64,000 nucleotides of DNA from Pseudomonas sp. RSB 5.4 (GCF_037126175.1 NZ_CP146986.1:5084501-5148500); one strand, 5' to 3'. Positions 1 through 10,400 are shown, counted from the stretch's first letter. Program-made: numbers and translations. Notes: generated from the letters alone by a model not told the origin.

Positions 1-416
1 AGCGAGAACACCGCGGCGGCGTCCGTGGAGCCGACGATGGCGCCGATCAGCAGGCCCTGAATCAGGTTCAGGTCGAACAGCCACGCGGCGGCCATGCCGG
101 TCAACCCGGTGGTGATCAACACCCCGACCGTCGCCAGCGACAGCGCCGGCCACAAGGCCACACGGAAACTCGAAACCCGGGTGCGCAAGCCACCGTCGAG
201 GAGGATCACCGCGAGCGCGAGGTTGCCGACCAGATAAGCCGTCGGGTAGTTATCGAAAATGATCCCGCCGCCATCGACCCCGGCGGTCATGCCGACCGCG
301 AGGATGATCACCAGAATGGGGATGCCGAGACGGGAGGAAAGTGAGCTGACAAGAATGCTTGCACCTACCAGCAACGCGCCGATCAAGAACAGGCTGTTGA
401 TGGTCGTCGCATTCAA
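1..416 (-). CDS. nhaP2: K+/H+ antiporter NhaP2 (CvrA), N-terminal part; gene runs off the window
   Basis: Cation/proton antiporter (CPA1) of the inner membrane that exports potassium in exchange for protons. Only the first ~138 residues are inside the window. They read [17 protein letters not shown] and continue with hydrophobic helices and the glycine-rich stretch [13 protein letters not shown], which I recognise from Pseudomonas NhaP2/CvrA. The frame has no ATG at this position. TTG at 416 is chosen because GGAG lies about eight bases upstream and the family begins with a residue pattern like [11 protein letters not shown]. In PAO1 the gene sits beside an acyl-CoA dehydrogenase; here two chemoreceptors and a ZapA-like pair lie between them. 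A strong dyad at 493-534 lies upstream and may be its control site. Confidence 0.85.
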   Translation of the reverse strand, partial: MNATTINSLFLIGALLVGASILVSSLSSRLGIPILVIILAVGMTAGVDGGGIIFDNYPTAYLVGNLALAVILLDGGLRTRVSSFRVALWPALSLATVGVLITTGLTGMAAAWLFDLNLIQGLLIGAIVGSTDAAAVFS

Positions 417-492
417 AGGCAGTACTCCAGAAGCGTAAAGACGGGCACAAACTGACCATGCAGTCTGCGTGCCAGCGATTCTAACCTGTTGA

Positions 493-534
493 AATGTGAT
501 GCTGTCAAAAAGCTTTTTACGCTGGCATCACATT
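493..534. promoter_or_regulatory. 42-bp dyad upstream of nhaP2
   Basis: AATGTGATGC at 493-502 is the exact inverse of GCATCACATT at 525-534. The centre contains the palindrome AAAAAGCTTTTT (507-518). The dyad is about 75 bases upstream of the nhaP2 start and outside the adjacent REP-like repeat. It could be an operator or an RNA hairpin in the nhaP2 leader. The TGTGA...TCACA halves are too far apart for an ordinary Crp/Vfr site. Confidence 0.5.
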
Positions 535-555
535 GAATGTGCACCGAATGAAAAC

Positions 556-687
556 TGTGGCGAGGGGATTTATCCCCGATCGGCTGCGAAGCAGTCGTAA
601 ACCGGTTGATGGGGCAAACCTGATCCACCTTGTTAGCCGGGTTTGGGGCGGCTTCGCCACCCATCGGGGATGAATCCCCTCGCCACA
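556..687. repeat. REP-like long inverted repeat (TGTGGCGAGGGGAT type)
   Basis: The arms TGTGGCGAGGGGATTTATCC and its inverse at 668-687 are separated by about 90 bases of looser symmetry. A second copy lies at 63126-63258. This family differs from the GTGGGAGCGGGCTTGC repeats elsewhere in the window. It fills the convergent-side space after the first chemoreceptor. The 417-717 gap otherwise holds only the dyad at 493-534. Confidence 0.8.
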
Positions 688-717
688 AAGGAGTTTCTCC
701 AGCCACTGCATGGGGGA

Positions 718-2343
718 TTAAAGGCTGAAGCGCCCAACCATATTGTTCAGATCCAGCGCCAGGCGCGACAGCTCGTTGCTCGCCGCACTGGTCTGATTCG
801 CGCCGGTGGCCGATTGCACCGAGAGGTCGCGGATGTTCACCAGGTTGCGATCGACTTCGCGGGCCACTTGCGCCTGCTCTTCGGCGGCGCTGGCGATCAC
901 CAGGTTGCGCTCGTTGATTTCGACGATCGCGGTGTTGATGGTGTCCAGCGACATCCCGGCACCACGGGCAATGTTCAGCGTCGATTCAGCGCGCTCGGTG
1001 CTGTTGCGCATCGAATCCACGGCGTGTTCGGTGCCACTCTGGATGCTGCCGATCATGCGTTCGATTTCGCTGGTCGACTGCTGGGTGCGATGTGCCAGGG
1101 CACGAACCTCGTCCGCCACCACGGCAAAACCACGCCCGGCTTCACCGGCACGCGCCGCTTCAATCGCCGCGTTCAGGGCCAGCAGGTTGGTCTGATCCGC
1201 CAGACCACGAATCACATCCAGCACCTTGCCGATGTCGCGGGATTCATTCGCCAGATCGCCGATCAGGGTCGCGGTGCTCTGCACATCGGCGCTCATGCGT
1301 TCGATGGCGCTGACGGTTTCCTGTACCAGGTCACGGCCATCGCCGGCCGAGGTGGTGGCGTTCTTCGAGGCTTCCGAAGTGCTCACCGCATTGCGCGCGA
1401 CTTCTTCCACGGCGCTGGTCATCTCGTTGACGGCGGTGGCGGCCTGCTCGATTTCGTTGTTCTGCTGCGTCAGGCCACGGGCGCTTTCGTCGGTGACACT
1501 GTTCAGTTCTTCAGCGGCGGAAGCCAGTTGCGTGGCCGAGCCGGAGATGCGCTGCAAGGTGTCGCGCAACTTCGATTGCATCTTGGCCATGGCGGCCAAC
1601 AGACGTCCGGCTTCGTCGGTGCCGTCGACGTGGATCGGCTGGGTCAGGTTGCCTTCGGCGATGGTTTCCGCCGCGTCCAGCGCTTTGGAGATCGGCTTGG
1701 TGATGCTGATGGTCAGCAGCCAGGCGAACAGGAAAGTCAGACCGGTGGCGATGACCAACAGGGTGACCACCAGATTGAACGCCGAGGAATACTGGTCGAC
1801 CGCCTCTTGATTGGTCTGGCTGATCTGCTCGCCGTTGATCTGCATCAGGCGGTTGAGCACGGTGTTCATCGCTTCGGAGTTGTTCAGCAACTCGGTGTTG
1901 AGCAGGTTGCGCAACTCGTCCACCTGATTGTTGCGCGACAGCGTTTTCATCCGGTCTTCGATCTGGCGGTACTGGCCCAGCAACTGCACATATTGATCGT
2001 AGGCCGCGCGTTCCTGCGGGCCGCTGATCAACGGTTCATAGGCCGATTGGGCGGCGCGGATCTGCTGGTTGCGGGTGTCCAGCAGTTCCATGGTCTTCTG
2101 CTGCACGTCCGGCTCACGGTTGACCAGCAAGCGGTAGGACAGCACCCTCAGGCGCAAGGTCAGTTGGGTGAACTCGTCGAGGTTCTTGATGCTCGGCACA
2201 CTGCTGTTGGTGATGTCCTCGGCGGCGCCGCGGATTTTGCTCATCTGGTTCAAGGCGAATACACCAAGAATCAGCATCAGGCCGCCGATCAGGGCGAAAC
2301 CGGTGAACGCCCGGGGGGCGATATTCATGTTGCGAAGGGACAT
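718..2343 (-). CDS. Methyl-accepting chemotaxis protein, four-helix-bundle type
   Basis: Transmembrane chemoreceptor of 541 residues. Order: an N-terminal membrane helix (about residues 10-32, [17 protein letters not shown]), a periplasmic all-helical sensor of about 155 residues typical of 4HB_MCP, a second membrane helix ([20 protein letters not shown]), HAMP, then the cytoplasmic signalling hairpin. Its tip reads [18 protein letters not shown], the conserved CheA/CheW contact. No C-terminal pentapeptide for CheR is seen; it ends MVGRFSL. ATG at 2343 gives [13 protein letters not shown]; an in-frame ATG ten codons upstream is possible. Neither has a strong ribosome site. The ligand cannot be read from sequence. 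A FliA-like promoter lies upstream. Confidence 0.9.
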   Translation of the reverse strand: MSLRNMNIAPRAFTGFALIGGLMLILGVFALNQMSKIRGAAEDITNSSVPSIKNLDEFTQLTLRLRVLSYRLLVNREPDVQQKTMELLDTRNQQIRAAQSAYEPLISGPQERAAYDQYVQLLGQYRQIEDRMKTLSRNNQVDELRNLLNTELLNNSEAMNTVLNRLMQINGEQISQTNQEAVDQYSSAFNLVVTLLVIATGLTFLFAWLLTISITKPISKALDAAETIAEGNLTQPIHVDGTDEAGRLLAAMAKMQSKLRDTLQRISGSATQLASAAEELNSVTDESARGLTQQNNEIEQAATAVNEMTSAVEEVARNAVSTSEASKNATTSAGDGRDLVQETVSAIERMSADVQSTATLIGDLANESRDIGKVLDVIRGLADQTNLLALNAAIEAARAGEAGRGFAVVADEVRALAHRTQQSTSEIERMIGSIQSGTEHAVDSMRNSTERAESTLNIARGAGMSLDTINTAIVEINERNLVIASAAEEQAQVAREVDRNLVNIRDLSVQSATGANQTSAASNELSRLALDLNNMVGRFSL

Positions 2344-2400
2344 GGCGCGGATACCAAAAAGGGCCGCATCCATGCGGGCTGAGACTGCTGTATGGATGAC

Positions 2401-2427
2401 TTATCGGTCATACGACTAAAGTCTTGA
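2401..2427 (-). promoter_or_regulatory. Putative sigma-28 (FliA) promoter for the chemoreceptor
   Basis: On the minus strand ACCGATAA (bases 2408-2401) matches 7 of 8 positions of the FliA -10 GCCGATAA. TCAAGACT lies 11 bases upstream and matches 5 of 8 of TAAAGTTT. It is ~58 bases before the chosen start, which fits FliA control of chemotaxis genes. The call rests on motif match only. Confidence 0.5.
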
Positions 2428-2621
2428 GGCACTGTGCGTATTTGTCGCATATGGGGCTGAGCGACGAAGTGCAGGAACCAGATCGGCAGATCACAGTCTT
2501 TTAAACTCGCGAGAACGGTCGGCCACCAGGAAAATCAAGGCCTTGCGCCGGTATAACCCTGGCATCCGCAGTGACTTTTCTTTATCGTACGCGCCCTTTG
2601 AAAAACGCTTGGAAGATCAAA

Positions 2622-2852
2622 ATGTTGGAAGCATCCCTCAGCCAATTGGAACAGCTCGTCAGCGACCTGGTGCAACAGAACCAGACCCTCACGCAAACCA
2701 ACCAGACCCTGTCCACGGAACTGGCCCAGGCCAAGGATGAAAACGAAAGCCTGCAACTGAGCCTGATGGAACAGGAAGAGAAGCACGGCGCCACCGCAGC
2801 GCGTATCCAGGCCTTGGTTGATCGCGTCAACGCAGGTCCTGTCAGCGCATGA
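2622..2852 (+). CDS. Short coiled-coil protein, ZapB-like / TIGR02449-like
   Basis: A 76-residue protein, nearly all heptad-type coiled coil from residue 1 to ~70, beginning MLEASLSQLEQLVSDLV and rich in Leu, Gln, Asn and Glu. Proteins of this size and type normally precede zapA in gammaproteobacteria (TIGR02449/ZapB-like), and here too the next gene is zapA-like. ATG at 2622 is preceded by GGAAGA at good spacing. The stop overlaps the next gene by four bases (ATGA), so the two are probably translated together. By analogy it would bridge ZapA to other factors at the division site. This is not the usual chromosomal neighbourhood, and the sequence differs from the standard Pseudomonas copy as I recall it. 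Confidence 0.6.
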   Translation: MLEASLSQLEQLVSDLVQQNQTLTQTNQTLSTELAQAKDENESLQLSLMEQEEKHGATAARIQALVDRVNAGPVSA

Positions 2853-3151
2853 ACCACGGCACCGCAGGGGTAAAAGTCATCTCCATTCTCGGGGAGGACT
2901 ATTCGATCAAGGCACCGGCCGGGGAAGAACAGACCCTGCTGGATGCCGCACTGATGCTCAAGGCTGCACTGGCCGACACCAAACGCAAATACCCGACGCT
3001 GATCGGTGACCGCTTGCTGGTGCTGGCCGCGATGAACCTGTGCTCGCAGCAGATCGAAATGAAGAAGCAGCACCAGGAAGAACTCGACCGTTACCAAGAG
3101 CAAGTCAGCGCCACGGTCGAAACCATCGCCAAGACCATCAATCAGGGCTGA
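2849..3151 (+). CDS. zapA: ZapA-like cell division protein, divergent paralogue
   Basis: A 100-residue protein with ZapA architecture. An N-terminal alpha/beta head contains VISILGEDYSIKAPAGEE and GDRLLVLAAMNL, matching the family's V-x-ILGxxY and DRxxVLAAMNL patterns. A C-terminal coiled coil follows from about residue 65. ZapA stabilises FtsZ polymers at midcell. Standard pseudomonad zapA is followed by 6S RNA and the 5-formyl-THF cyclo-ligase gene. Here it is followed after 99 bases by a chemoreceptor and no 6S-like RNA fits the gap. The head reads differently from the Pseudomonas ZapA I remember (which carries DRIAVMAALNI), so this looks like a second copy rather than the canonical gene. 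Confidence 0.75.
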   Translation: MNHGTAGVKVISILGEDYSIKAPAGEEQTLLDAALMLKAALADTKRKYPTLIGDRLLVLAAMNLCSQQIEMKKQHQEELDRYQEQVSATVETIAKTINQG

Positions 3152-3182
3152 TGGGGTTGCGCACAACCAAAGAATAGATTGT

Positions 3183-3202
3183 CGATTGGGTTGTATACAA
3201 TC
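3183..3202. promoter_or_regulatory. Palindromic operator-like site before the second chemoreceptor
   Basis: TTGTATACAA (3191-3200) is a perfect 10-bp palindrome. It sits inside a second symmetry, CGATTG (3183-3188) against CAATCG (3198-3203). The TNGTATACNA form is typical of GntR-family FCD regulators. It lies about 50 bases before the receptor start. No GntR gene is nearby. Confidence 0.35.
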
Positions 3203-3250
3203 GGCACGGCTGTTGCATTGTTTCGGCCACTTATTCTTTGGGGGTGCTCC

Positions 3251-5188
3251 ATGCAGTTGTGGCGACGCAGTATTCAATGGCAGCTGATTCTCAGCATGGG
3301 CACCGCCCTGCTGGTCAGCATCCTGATCGTGGTTGGCATTTATACCCTGGTGGTCAACCGCCTCGCCCAGAGCTATCTGGTCGAACAAGCGCTGCCGTCG
3401 AGCATCGAAGCGACGCGCAACGACATCGAACGCATCCTCGTCCAGCCCCTGACCGCCGCCAAAGACATCGCCAGCAACAGCATGGTGCGCGACTGGCTGG
3501 CCTCGGGTGAAGACAGCAGCAAAACGGCGGCCTTCGCGCAGTATCTGGAAGGCATCCGCGCCGAACATAAAGCCTTCACCGCGTTGATCATCGGCACCGA
3601 ATCCAATCACTACATCACCGAAAAAGGCCTGGATCGCACCCTCAGCCGGGCCAAACCGGCCGATGCCTGGTTCTATGCCTTTCTCGACAGCAACCAGCCG
3701 CGCACCCTGAACATCGACAACGATGGCGCCACCGGAGAATTGGCGCTGTTCATCGACTTGAAGGTCGAGCAGGCCGGCAAAGTGGTCGGCGTCGCGGGGC
3801 TGGGTCTGAGCATGAAAGAGCTGTCGGAGCTGATCCACAACTTCAGCTTTGGCGAGCGCGGCAAGGTCTATCTCGTGCGTTCCGACGGTTTGATCCAGGT
3901 CCATCCCGAGGCGCAGTTCAGTGGCAAGCGCACCCTCACGGAGCAGATCGGTGCGTCGGCGGCGCAAGCGGTCATGGGTCAAAAAGTCGCCGCTAACAGT
4001 TCCTTCCGGCGCGATGGCGAAGACTTCCTCGCCTTCAGCCTGCCGCTGCGCGATCTGGGCTGGACGCTGGTGGCCGAAGTGCCGCAATCGCAGATCTACG
4101 CCGAAGCCCGCAAGGCGATGTGGATGAGCGGCGGCATCGGTCTGGCGGTGGCACTGGTGTGCCTGGCGCTGGTGGTGTGGCTGGCCCAAGGGTTGGTGCG
4201 ACCGATTCGTCAGGTAACAGCCGCGCTGGTAGCAATCGGTAGCGGCGGTGGAGATTTGACCCATCGGTTAGATTCCAGCCGCGCCGATGAACTGGGCGAT
4301 CTCTCGCGCGGCTTCAACCGCTTTCTCGACAGCCAGCGCGGGATGATCGGCGAAGTGCTGACCACCAGCGAGCGCCTGCGCACCGCGGTCGGCCAAGTGG
4401 CGATAGTGGTGGAGAACACCGCCGAACGCTCAGGGCGCCAGCAGGAAATGACCGACATGGTCGCCACGGCGGTGCATGAGATGGGCCTGACCGTGCAGGA
4501 AATCGCGCAGAACGCCGGCAACGCCGCGCTGGCCTCGCAAACCGCGCGGGATGAAGCGCTGCAGGCGCGGGAAGTGGTTGGCGGCTCGATCCGCCACATC
4601 GAAAGCATGTCCGACGAGATCGGCCTGGCGGCGGGCGCGGTCGGTGAGCTGGCGCATCAGGTGGCGTCGATCGATTCGGTGCTGGCGGTGATTCGCGGGG
4701 TGTCCGAGCAGACCAACTTGCTGGCACTCAACGCGGCGATTGAAGCGGCGCGCGCGGGGGACATGGGCCGCGGATTTGCCGTGGTGGCGGATGAAGTGCG
4801 CACCTTGGCGCGCAGGACGCAGGCGTCCACCGACGAGATTCAGCAGATGATCGGCAGCCTCAAGCAAGGCGCAGAAAACGCGGTGTCATCGATGCGCACC
4901 GGGCAGGCGGCGACCGGCACCGGGGTTGAGTCGAGCCAGCGTACCGGGGCGTCGTTGACCGCGATTACCGGGCAGGTCGAGCGTATCAGCGACATGAACC
5001 ATCAGGTTGCGACCGCGACGGAAGAACAGTCGGCGGTGACTGAAGAGATTAACCGCAACGTACAGGGGATTTCCGATCTGGCCCGGGCCACGGCGGGCGA
5101 GGTGCGGGCGTGTCGTGAGGATTGTCAGATGTTGCAGCGGTTGGCGGATGATCTGGCAAGGCAGATGGGTGGGTTCAAGTTGAGCTGA
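3251..5188 (+). CDS. Methyl-accepting chemotaxis protein with dCache-type sensor
   Basis: Chemoreceptor of 645 residues. Membrane helix 1 is at about 12-34 ([20 protein letters not shown]). A large periplasmic domain (about 35-285) has the two-module dCache layout, with [19 protein letters not shown] in the membrane-distal half. Helix 2 is at about 290-315, then HAMP and the signalling domain with [18 protein letters not shown] at the tip. dCache receptors usually bind amino acids, polyamines or organic acids directly; the ligand here is unknown. ATG at 3251 is favoured by GGGGGTG just upstream; an upstream in-frame TTG would add an unsupported leader. The stop is followed by a large inverted repeat. 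Confidence 0.92.
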   Translation: MQLWRRSIQWQLILSMGTALLVSILIVVGIYTLVVNRLAQSYLVEQALPSSIEATRNDIERILVQPLTAAKDIASNSMVRDWLASGEDSSKTAAFAQYLEGIRAEHKAFTALIIGTESNHYITEKGLDRTLSRAKPADAWFYAFLDSNQPRTLNIDNDGATGELALFIDLKVEQAGKVVGVAGLGLSMKELSELIHNFSFGERGKVYLVRSDGLIQVHPEAQFSGKRTLTEQIGASAAQAVMGQKVAANSSFRRDGEDFLAFSLPLRDLGWTLVAEVPQSQIYAEARKAMWMSGGIGLAVALVCLALVVWLAQGLVRPIRQVTAALVAIGSGGGDLTHRLDSSRADELGDLSRGFNRFLDSQRGMIGEVLTTSERLRTAVGQVAIVVENTAERSGRQQEMTDMVATAVHEMGLTVQEIAQNAGNAALASQTARDEALQAREVVGGSIRHIESMSDEIGLAAGAVGELAHQVASIDSVLAVIRGVSEQTNLLALNAAIEAARAGDMGRGFAVVADEVRTLARRTQASTDEIQQMIGSLKQGAENAVSSMRTGQAATGTGVESSQRTGASLTAITGQVERISDMNHQVATATEEQSAVTEEINRNVQGISDLARATAGEVRACREDCQMLQRLADDLARQMGGFKLS

Positions 5189-5204
5189 GTGCTGAGTCTG
5201 AAAG

Positions 5205-5381
5205 CCCCTCACCCTAGCCCTCTCCCGGAGGGAGAGGGGACTGACCGAGCCGTCTCTCGCTATACATCGACCTGAAAACGCCAGTCGATTATGGATTCGG
5301 TAGACCTCTTTCAGGTCGATGGAGTATTCAAGCATACCCTGTTCGGCCCCCTCTCCCTCCGGGAGAGGGCTGGGGTGAGGG
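5205..5381. repeat. Large nested inverted repeat, copy 1
   Basis: Two ~35-bp arms at 5205-5239 and 5347-5381 face each other. Each arm holds its own hairpin (CTCTCCCGGAGGGAGAG). The inner region carries a second inverted pair, ATCGACCTGA against TCAGGTCGAT. The same plan recurs at 19210-19397. It fills the space between two convergent genes, almost touching the dehydrogenase stop codon. Confidence 0.85.
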
Positions 5382-5388
5382 TTGGCTC

Positions 5389-7191
5389 TCAGAACCACCC
5401 ATCCTGCATCGCCAGGCACGTATCATCCCGCGCCTCGAGCAACGCCAGCTCATGGTGACAGCCCGGCACTTCCCACGTCAGGAAGTACCGCGCCGCCTGC
5501 AACTTACCCTTATAGAAGTCGGCATCCGCCGCATTGCCCTTGACCAAACCTTCCTCGGCGCGGATCGCCTGTTCCAGCCAGCGCCAGCCAATCACCGTGT
5601 GCCCGAACACTTTCAGGTACAGCGCCGAATTCGCCAGGCTGCTATTGACCTTGCCCTGCGCCAGATCGGTCAGCAGGCCGATGGTGACTGTTTGCAAGCG
5701 AGCCACCAGTTGCTCCAGTGGCTCACGCAGTACGGTCAGAGATTCATACGCGGTCGCGCGCTCGGCGGTGTTGGCGATCAGACGGATCAGTTGCTTCAAT
5801 CCGGCGCCGCCATTCTGCGCCAGTTTGCGCCCGAGCAAGTCCAGCGACTGAATGCCGTGAGTGCCTTCGTGGATCGGGTTCAGACGGTTGTCGCGGTAAT
5901 ACTGCTCCACCGGGTATTCGCGGGTGTAGCCATGGCCGCCGAGAATCTGGATCGCCAGTTCGTTGGCCTTCAGGCAGAACTCCGACGGCCAGGATTTGAC
6001 GATCGGCGTCAGCAAGTCCAGCAGCTCATGCGCCTGTTTGCGCTCGGCTTCGTTCTCCAGCGTGGTGGTGTCATCGAACAGCCGTGCGGCGTACAGACCG
6101 AGGTCAAAGGCCCCTTCGACGTAGGATTTTTGCGTCAGCAGCATGCGTCTGACGTCCGCGTGCTGAATGATCGCCACTGGCGCGGTGGTCGGATCCTTGC
6201 TGTCCGGCACCCGACCCTGCGGGCGTTCGCGGGCGTATTCCAGCGAGTACAGGTAACCGGCGTAGCCGAGCATCACCGCACCCATGCCGACGCCAATCCG
6301 CGCCTCGTTCATCATCTGGAACATGTAGCTCAAGCCATGGTGCGGCTTGCCTACCAGATAGCCGACACACTCGCCGTTATCGCCGAAATTCAGTGCCGTT
6401 GAGGTGGTGCCGCGCCAGCCCATCTTGTGGAACAACCCAGCCAGCAGCACATCGTTGCGCTGGCCGAGGCTGCCGTCATCGTTGACCAGAAACTTCGGCA
6501 CGATGAACAGCGAAATCCCCTTCACCCCCGGCGGTGCGTCCGGCAGCTTGGCCAGGACCATGTGCACGATGTTTTCCGACAGCGGGTGATCGCCGCCGGA
6601 AATGAAGATCTTGTTGCCCTTGAGTCGATACGTGCCGTCAGGCGCCGGCTCGGCGCGGGTACGAATATCCGACAGCGACGAGCCGGCGTGCGGTTCGGTC
6701 AGGGCCATGGTGCCGAAGAAACGGCCGTCGATCATCGGTTGCAGGAAACGCTGTTTCTGCTCGTCGCTGCCGAAGCTTTCGATCAGGTTGGCCGCGCCCA
6801 TGGTCAGGAACGGGTAGGAAGTGGTCGCCGCGTTCGCTGATTGAAAGTGCGCAAAGCAAGCTTGCGACAGCAGCGTCGGCAGTTGCATGCCGCCGGCTTC
6901 GAAGCTTCGTGCGGCATTGAGGAAACCCGCCTCGAGGAACGCGTCCACCGCCGGCTTGACTTCGGGAATCAGAATCGCCTGGCCGTTCTCGTAGCGCGGC
7001 TCGTTCTCGTCGCCCTTGCGGTTGTGCGGCGCGAAGTATTTCTCGGCGATGCTGCGCGCGGTGCCGATGGCCGCGTCGAAGGTCTCGCGGTTGTGCTCGG
7101 CAAAGCGCTCACGCCGGGTCAGGCCCTCGGCATCGAGGACTTCGTACAGCTCGAAAGCCAGATTGCGGGAACTGAGCAGCGTCTCGGACAT
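5389..7191 (-). CDS. Acyl-CoA dehydrogenase (FadE-like, 600 residues)
   Basis: FAD enzyme that introduces the trans-2 double bond into acyl-CoA in beta-oxidation. The 600-residue length matches the larger bacterial acyl-CoA dehydrogenases, which carry an extra C-terminal domain. FMTMALTEPHAGSS-like sequence (GTMALTEPHAGSSLSD, about residues 165-180) is the flavin/substrate signature. FISGGDHPL and QILGGHGYTREYPVEQYYRD (about 445-465) are the middle- and C-domain motifs, the latter near the catalytic region. It matches the gene adjoining nhaP2 in PAO1 (PA5020). ATG at 7191 has AGG upstream. Substrate chain length cannot be inferred. Confidence 0.9.
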   Translation of the reverse strand: MSETLLSSRNLAFELYEVLDAEGLTRRERFAEHNRETFDAAIGTARSIAEKYFAPHNRKGDENEPRYENGQAILIPEVKPAVDAFLEAGFLNAARSFEAGGMQLPTLLSQACFAHFQSANAATTSYPFLTMGAANLIESFGSDEQKQRFLQPMIDGRFFGTMALTEPHAGSSLSDIRTRAEPAPDGTYRLKGNKIFISGGDHPLSENIVHMVLAKLPDAPPGVKGISLFIVPKFLVNDDGSLGQRNDVLLAGLFHKMGWRGTTSTALNFGDNGECVGYLVGKPHHGLSYMFQMMNEARIGVGMGAVMLGYAGYLYSLEYARERPQGRVPDSKDPTTAPVAIIQHADVRRMLLTQKSYVEGAFDLGLYAARLFDDTTTLENEAERKQAHELLDLLTPIVKSWPSEFCLKANELAIQILGGHGYTREYPVEQYYRDNRLNPIHEGTHGIQSLDLLGRKLAQNGGAGLKQLIRLIANTAERATAYESLTVLREPLEQLVARLQTVTIGLLTDLAQGKVNSSLANSALYLKVFGHTVIGWRWLEQAIRAEEGLVKGNAADADFYKGKLQAARYFLTWEVPGCHHELALLEARDDTCLAMQDGWF

Positions 7192-7312
7192 GGCGGCCTA
7201 CCTGAAAATGGGGGTTGGGCCGAGTCTAGGCTTGCTGATAAAAGCTGAATACGATGATTGATAACGGTGATGTCAGGGCCGAGCACCGACTTAACAAATA
7301 CCCCAAAACAAC

Positions 7313-7402
7313 TGTGGGAGCGGGCTTGCTCGCGAATGCGGTGGATCAGTCACTGGAGATGTCGACTGACGCAATGCCTTCGCGAGCAAGCCCGCTCCCA
7401 CA
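7313..7402. repeat. REP pair (BIME-like), head-to-tail palindromes
   Basis: TGTGGGAGCGGGCTTGCTCG faces its inverse across ~40 bases. It stands between the starts and ends of the dehydrogenase and putA genes. The rest of the 7192-7451 gap shows no gene. Other copies are at 13446, 20349, 21193, 33890, 34025 and 60375. Confidence 0.9.
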
Positions 7403-7451
7403 TTGGGATTTGATTGTCAGGCAACCATCGCGGTTGCCTGACTACTCGGGT

Positions 7452-10400
7452 TTAACCGATGGTCATCAAGCTCGCATTACCCCCCGCCGCTGCGGTGTTG
7501 ACGCTCAACGCCCGTTCGATCACCAGACGCTCCAGCGCAATGTTGGTCTCGCCCTGGGACAAGCCCTGAACGCCAACGATCGCACCGGCGCGCTTGGCAA
7601 TCTGCTGGCAGACACCACGCAACTGGTCGGAATGACCGTGATGCAGCACGGCATCAAACACCACTTCATCCTTGTGCCAGTCGGCAACCCGTTTGATCCG
7701 CGCCTGAACTTCCTTCGGCAGGCGTGCGAACAAGGCCTTGCTGATGTCGGACTCCGGCCATACCGCCGAACCGCCGACAGCCAATACCGCCGCCAGTTGG
7801 GTCAGCAGATCGCCTTCGACGTCCGCCAGGCACAGCACGTGTTCACGCGGCAGGATCGCGTAGCTGTTCTTCTCGCCGGTCGGGCCGGCCAGCACGCGGG
7901 TGATGCCGCTTTGCGATTGCGCGGCGTACTGCACGCACAGGGTGCTCAGGTCGGCGTACTGGTTGCTCTCGGCCCAGGCCTTGAAGGCGTTCAGCGGTTT
8001 GCTCATGGCATCACGCAGACGCACGTCCGGGGCGACGGCTGCATCACCGCGCGCGAAGGATTGTTCGATCGCGTCAGTAGGACGGGTCGACAGCAAGCGG
8101 TACAGGTACAGCGGACCACCGGCCTTCGGGCCAGTCCCCGACAGGCCTTCGCCGCCGAATGGCTGCACGCCGACCACGGCACCGACGATGTTGCGGTTGA
8201 CGTAGATGTTACCGGCGTTGACGTTGTCGATCACCTTGGCGATGGTCTCGTCGATGCGGGTGTGCACGCCGAGGGTCAGGCCATAACCGGAGGCATTGAT
8301 CTGGCCGATCAACTGGTCGATGTCCTTGCGCTTGTAGCGCACCACGTGCAGCACCGGGCCGAAGATCTCGCGTTGCAACTCGTCGAAGCTTTCCAGCTCG
8401 ATCAGGGTCGGCATGACGAAGGTGCCGCGTTTGACTTCTTCGCTGTCGGCGATAGCCACCTGGTACACGCTGCGACCTTTGTCGCGCATGGCCTGGATGT
8501 GCTTGTCGATGCCGGCCTTGGCTTCGGCGTCGATCACCGGGCCGATGTCCACGGACAGACGCTCAGGGTTGCCGAGACGGCTTTCCGCCATCGCGCCCTT
8601 GAGCATTTCGATGACGCGGTCGGCGGAATCTTCCTGCAGGCACAGTACGCGCAGTGCCGAGCAACGCTGACCGGCGCTGTCGAAAGCCGAGGACACCACG
8701 TCGATCACCACTTGTTCGGTCAGTGCCGAGGAGTCGACGATCATCGCGTTCTGCCCGCCGGTTTCGGCGATCAGCGGAATCGGACGGCCCTGGCTGTCGA
8801 GGCGACCCGCGATATTGCGTTGCAGCAGGCGCGCGACTTCGGTGGAGCCGGTGAACATCACGCCTTTGACGCGCTCATCACCGACCAGACCGGCACCGAC
8901 GGTTTCACCGCGACCCGGCAGCAGTTGCAGCACGCCTTCGGGAATCCCGGCTTCCAGCAGCAGGCGCACGGCTTGCGCGGCGACCAGCGGAGTCTGCTCT
9001 GCCGGTTTGGCCAGGACCGGGTTACCGGCGGCCAGTGCGGCAGCGACCTGACCACTGAAGATGGCCAGCGGGAAGTTCCACGGGCTGATGCACACCACCG
9101 GGCCCAGTGGGCGGTGGGCGTCATTGCTGAAATCGTTGCGCGCCTGCACTGCGTAGTAACGCAGGAAGTCGACCGCTTCGCGGACTTCGGCGATGGCGTT
9201 GGCGAAGGTCTTGCCGGCTTCACGGGCCAGCAGGCCCATCAGTGGCTGGATCTCGCCTTCCATCAGATCAGCGGCACGCTCCAGAATCGCCGCGCGCTCG
9301 GCCGGCGGGGTGGCCTGCCAGATCGGTGCGGCGTTAAGGGCGCACTGGATCGCGTTGTTGACATCTTCGACGGTGGCTTCCTGCACGTGACCGACCACAT
9401 CGCGGTGATCTGCCGGGTTCAGCACCGGTGCCGGCGCTTCGTTGCTGGAAGCGCAACCGAGCATCGGCGCGGCTTTCCAGTCGTTGTGCGCGGTGGCGAG
9501 CAGGGCGCAGGACAGCGAGGCCAGACGATGTTCGTTGGCCATGTCGATGCCGCTGGAGTTGGCGCGCTCGGAGCCATACAGGTCACGCGGCAGCGGAATG
9601 CGTGGGTGCGGCAGGCCGAAACCACCCTCCACGGTCGCCATCTGCTCGATCTGGGCCACCGGATCGGCCACCAGTTCCTGAATCGAAATCGACTGGTCGG
9701 CGATGCGGTTGACGAACGAAGTGTTAGCGCCGTTTTCCAGCAGACGTCGTACCAGGTACGCCAGCAGGGTTTCGTGAGTACCGACCGGTGCGTACACGCG
9801 GCACGGACGGTTCAGCTTGCCTTCGGACACTTTGCCGACAACTTGCTCGTAAAGCGGTTCGCCCATACCGTGCAGGCACTGGAATTCGTACTGGCCCGGG
9901 TAATAGTTCTGACCGGCAATGTGATAAATCGCCGACAGGGTGTGGGCGTTGTGCGTGGCGAACTGCGGGTAGATGACTTCCGGCACCGCCAGCAGTTTGC
10001 GGGCGCAGGCAATGTAGGAAACGTCGGTGTACACCTTGCGGGTGTAGACCGGATAGCCTTCCAGGCCTTCGACCTGGGCGCGCTTGATTTCGCTGTCCCA
10101 GTACGCGCCTTTCACCAGACGGATCATCAGACGATGACGGCTGCGGCGGGCCAGATCGATCACGTAGTCGATCACGTACGGGCAACGCTTCTGATAAGCC
10201 TGGATAACGAAACCGATGCCGTTCCAGCCGGTCAGTTGCGGCTCGAAGCACAGGCGCTCGAGCAGATCCAGCGACAGCTCCAGGCGGTCGGCTTCTTCGG
10301 CGTCGATGTTCAGGCCGATGTCGTATTGCTTGGCCAGCAGGGTCAGCGACAGCAGGCGCGGGTACAGCTCATCCATCACGCGCTCGTACTGCGCACGGCT

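Noticed and set aside
493..534. Crp/Vfr binding site in TGTGA...TCACA
   Set aside because: Half-sites are separated by 28 bases rather than six.
643..2382. 579-codon frame opposite the first chemoreceptor
   Set aside because: Low-complexity shadow of the receptor gene; the other strand has HAMP and signalling motifs.
3152..3250. Possible 6S RNA after zapA
   Set aside because: The usual place for ssrS, but only 99 bases are available and no long bulged hairpin of ~180 nt can fit.
7313..7402. CRISPR-like reading of the repeated GTGGGAGCGGGCTTGC units
   Set aside because: Copies are dispersed as inverted pairs between genes, not evenly spaced direct repeats; they are REP elements.
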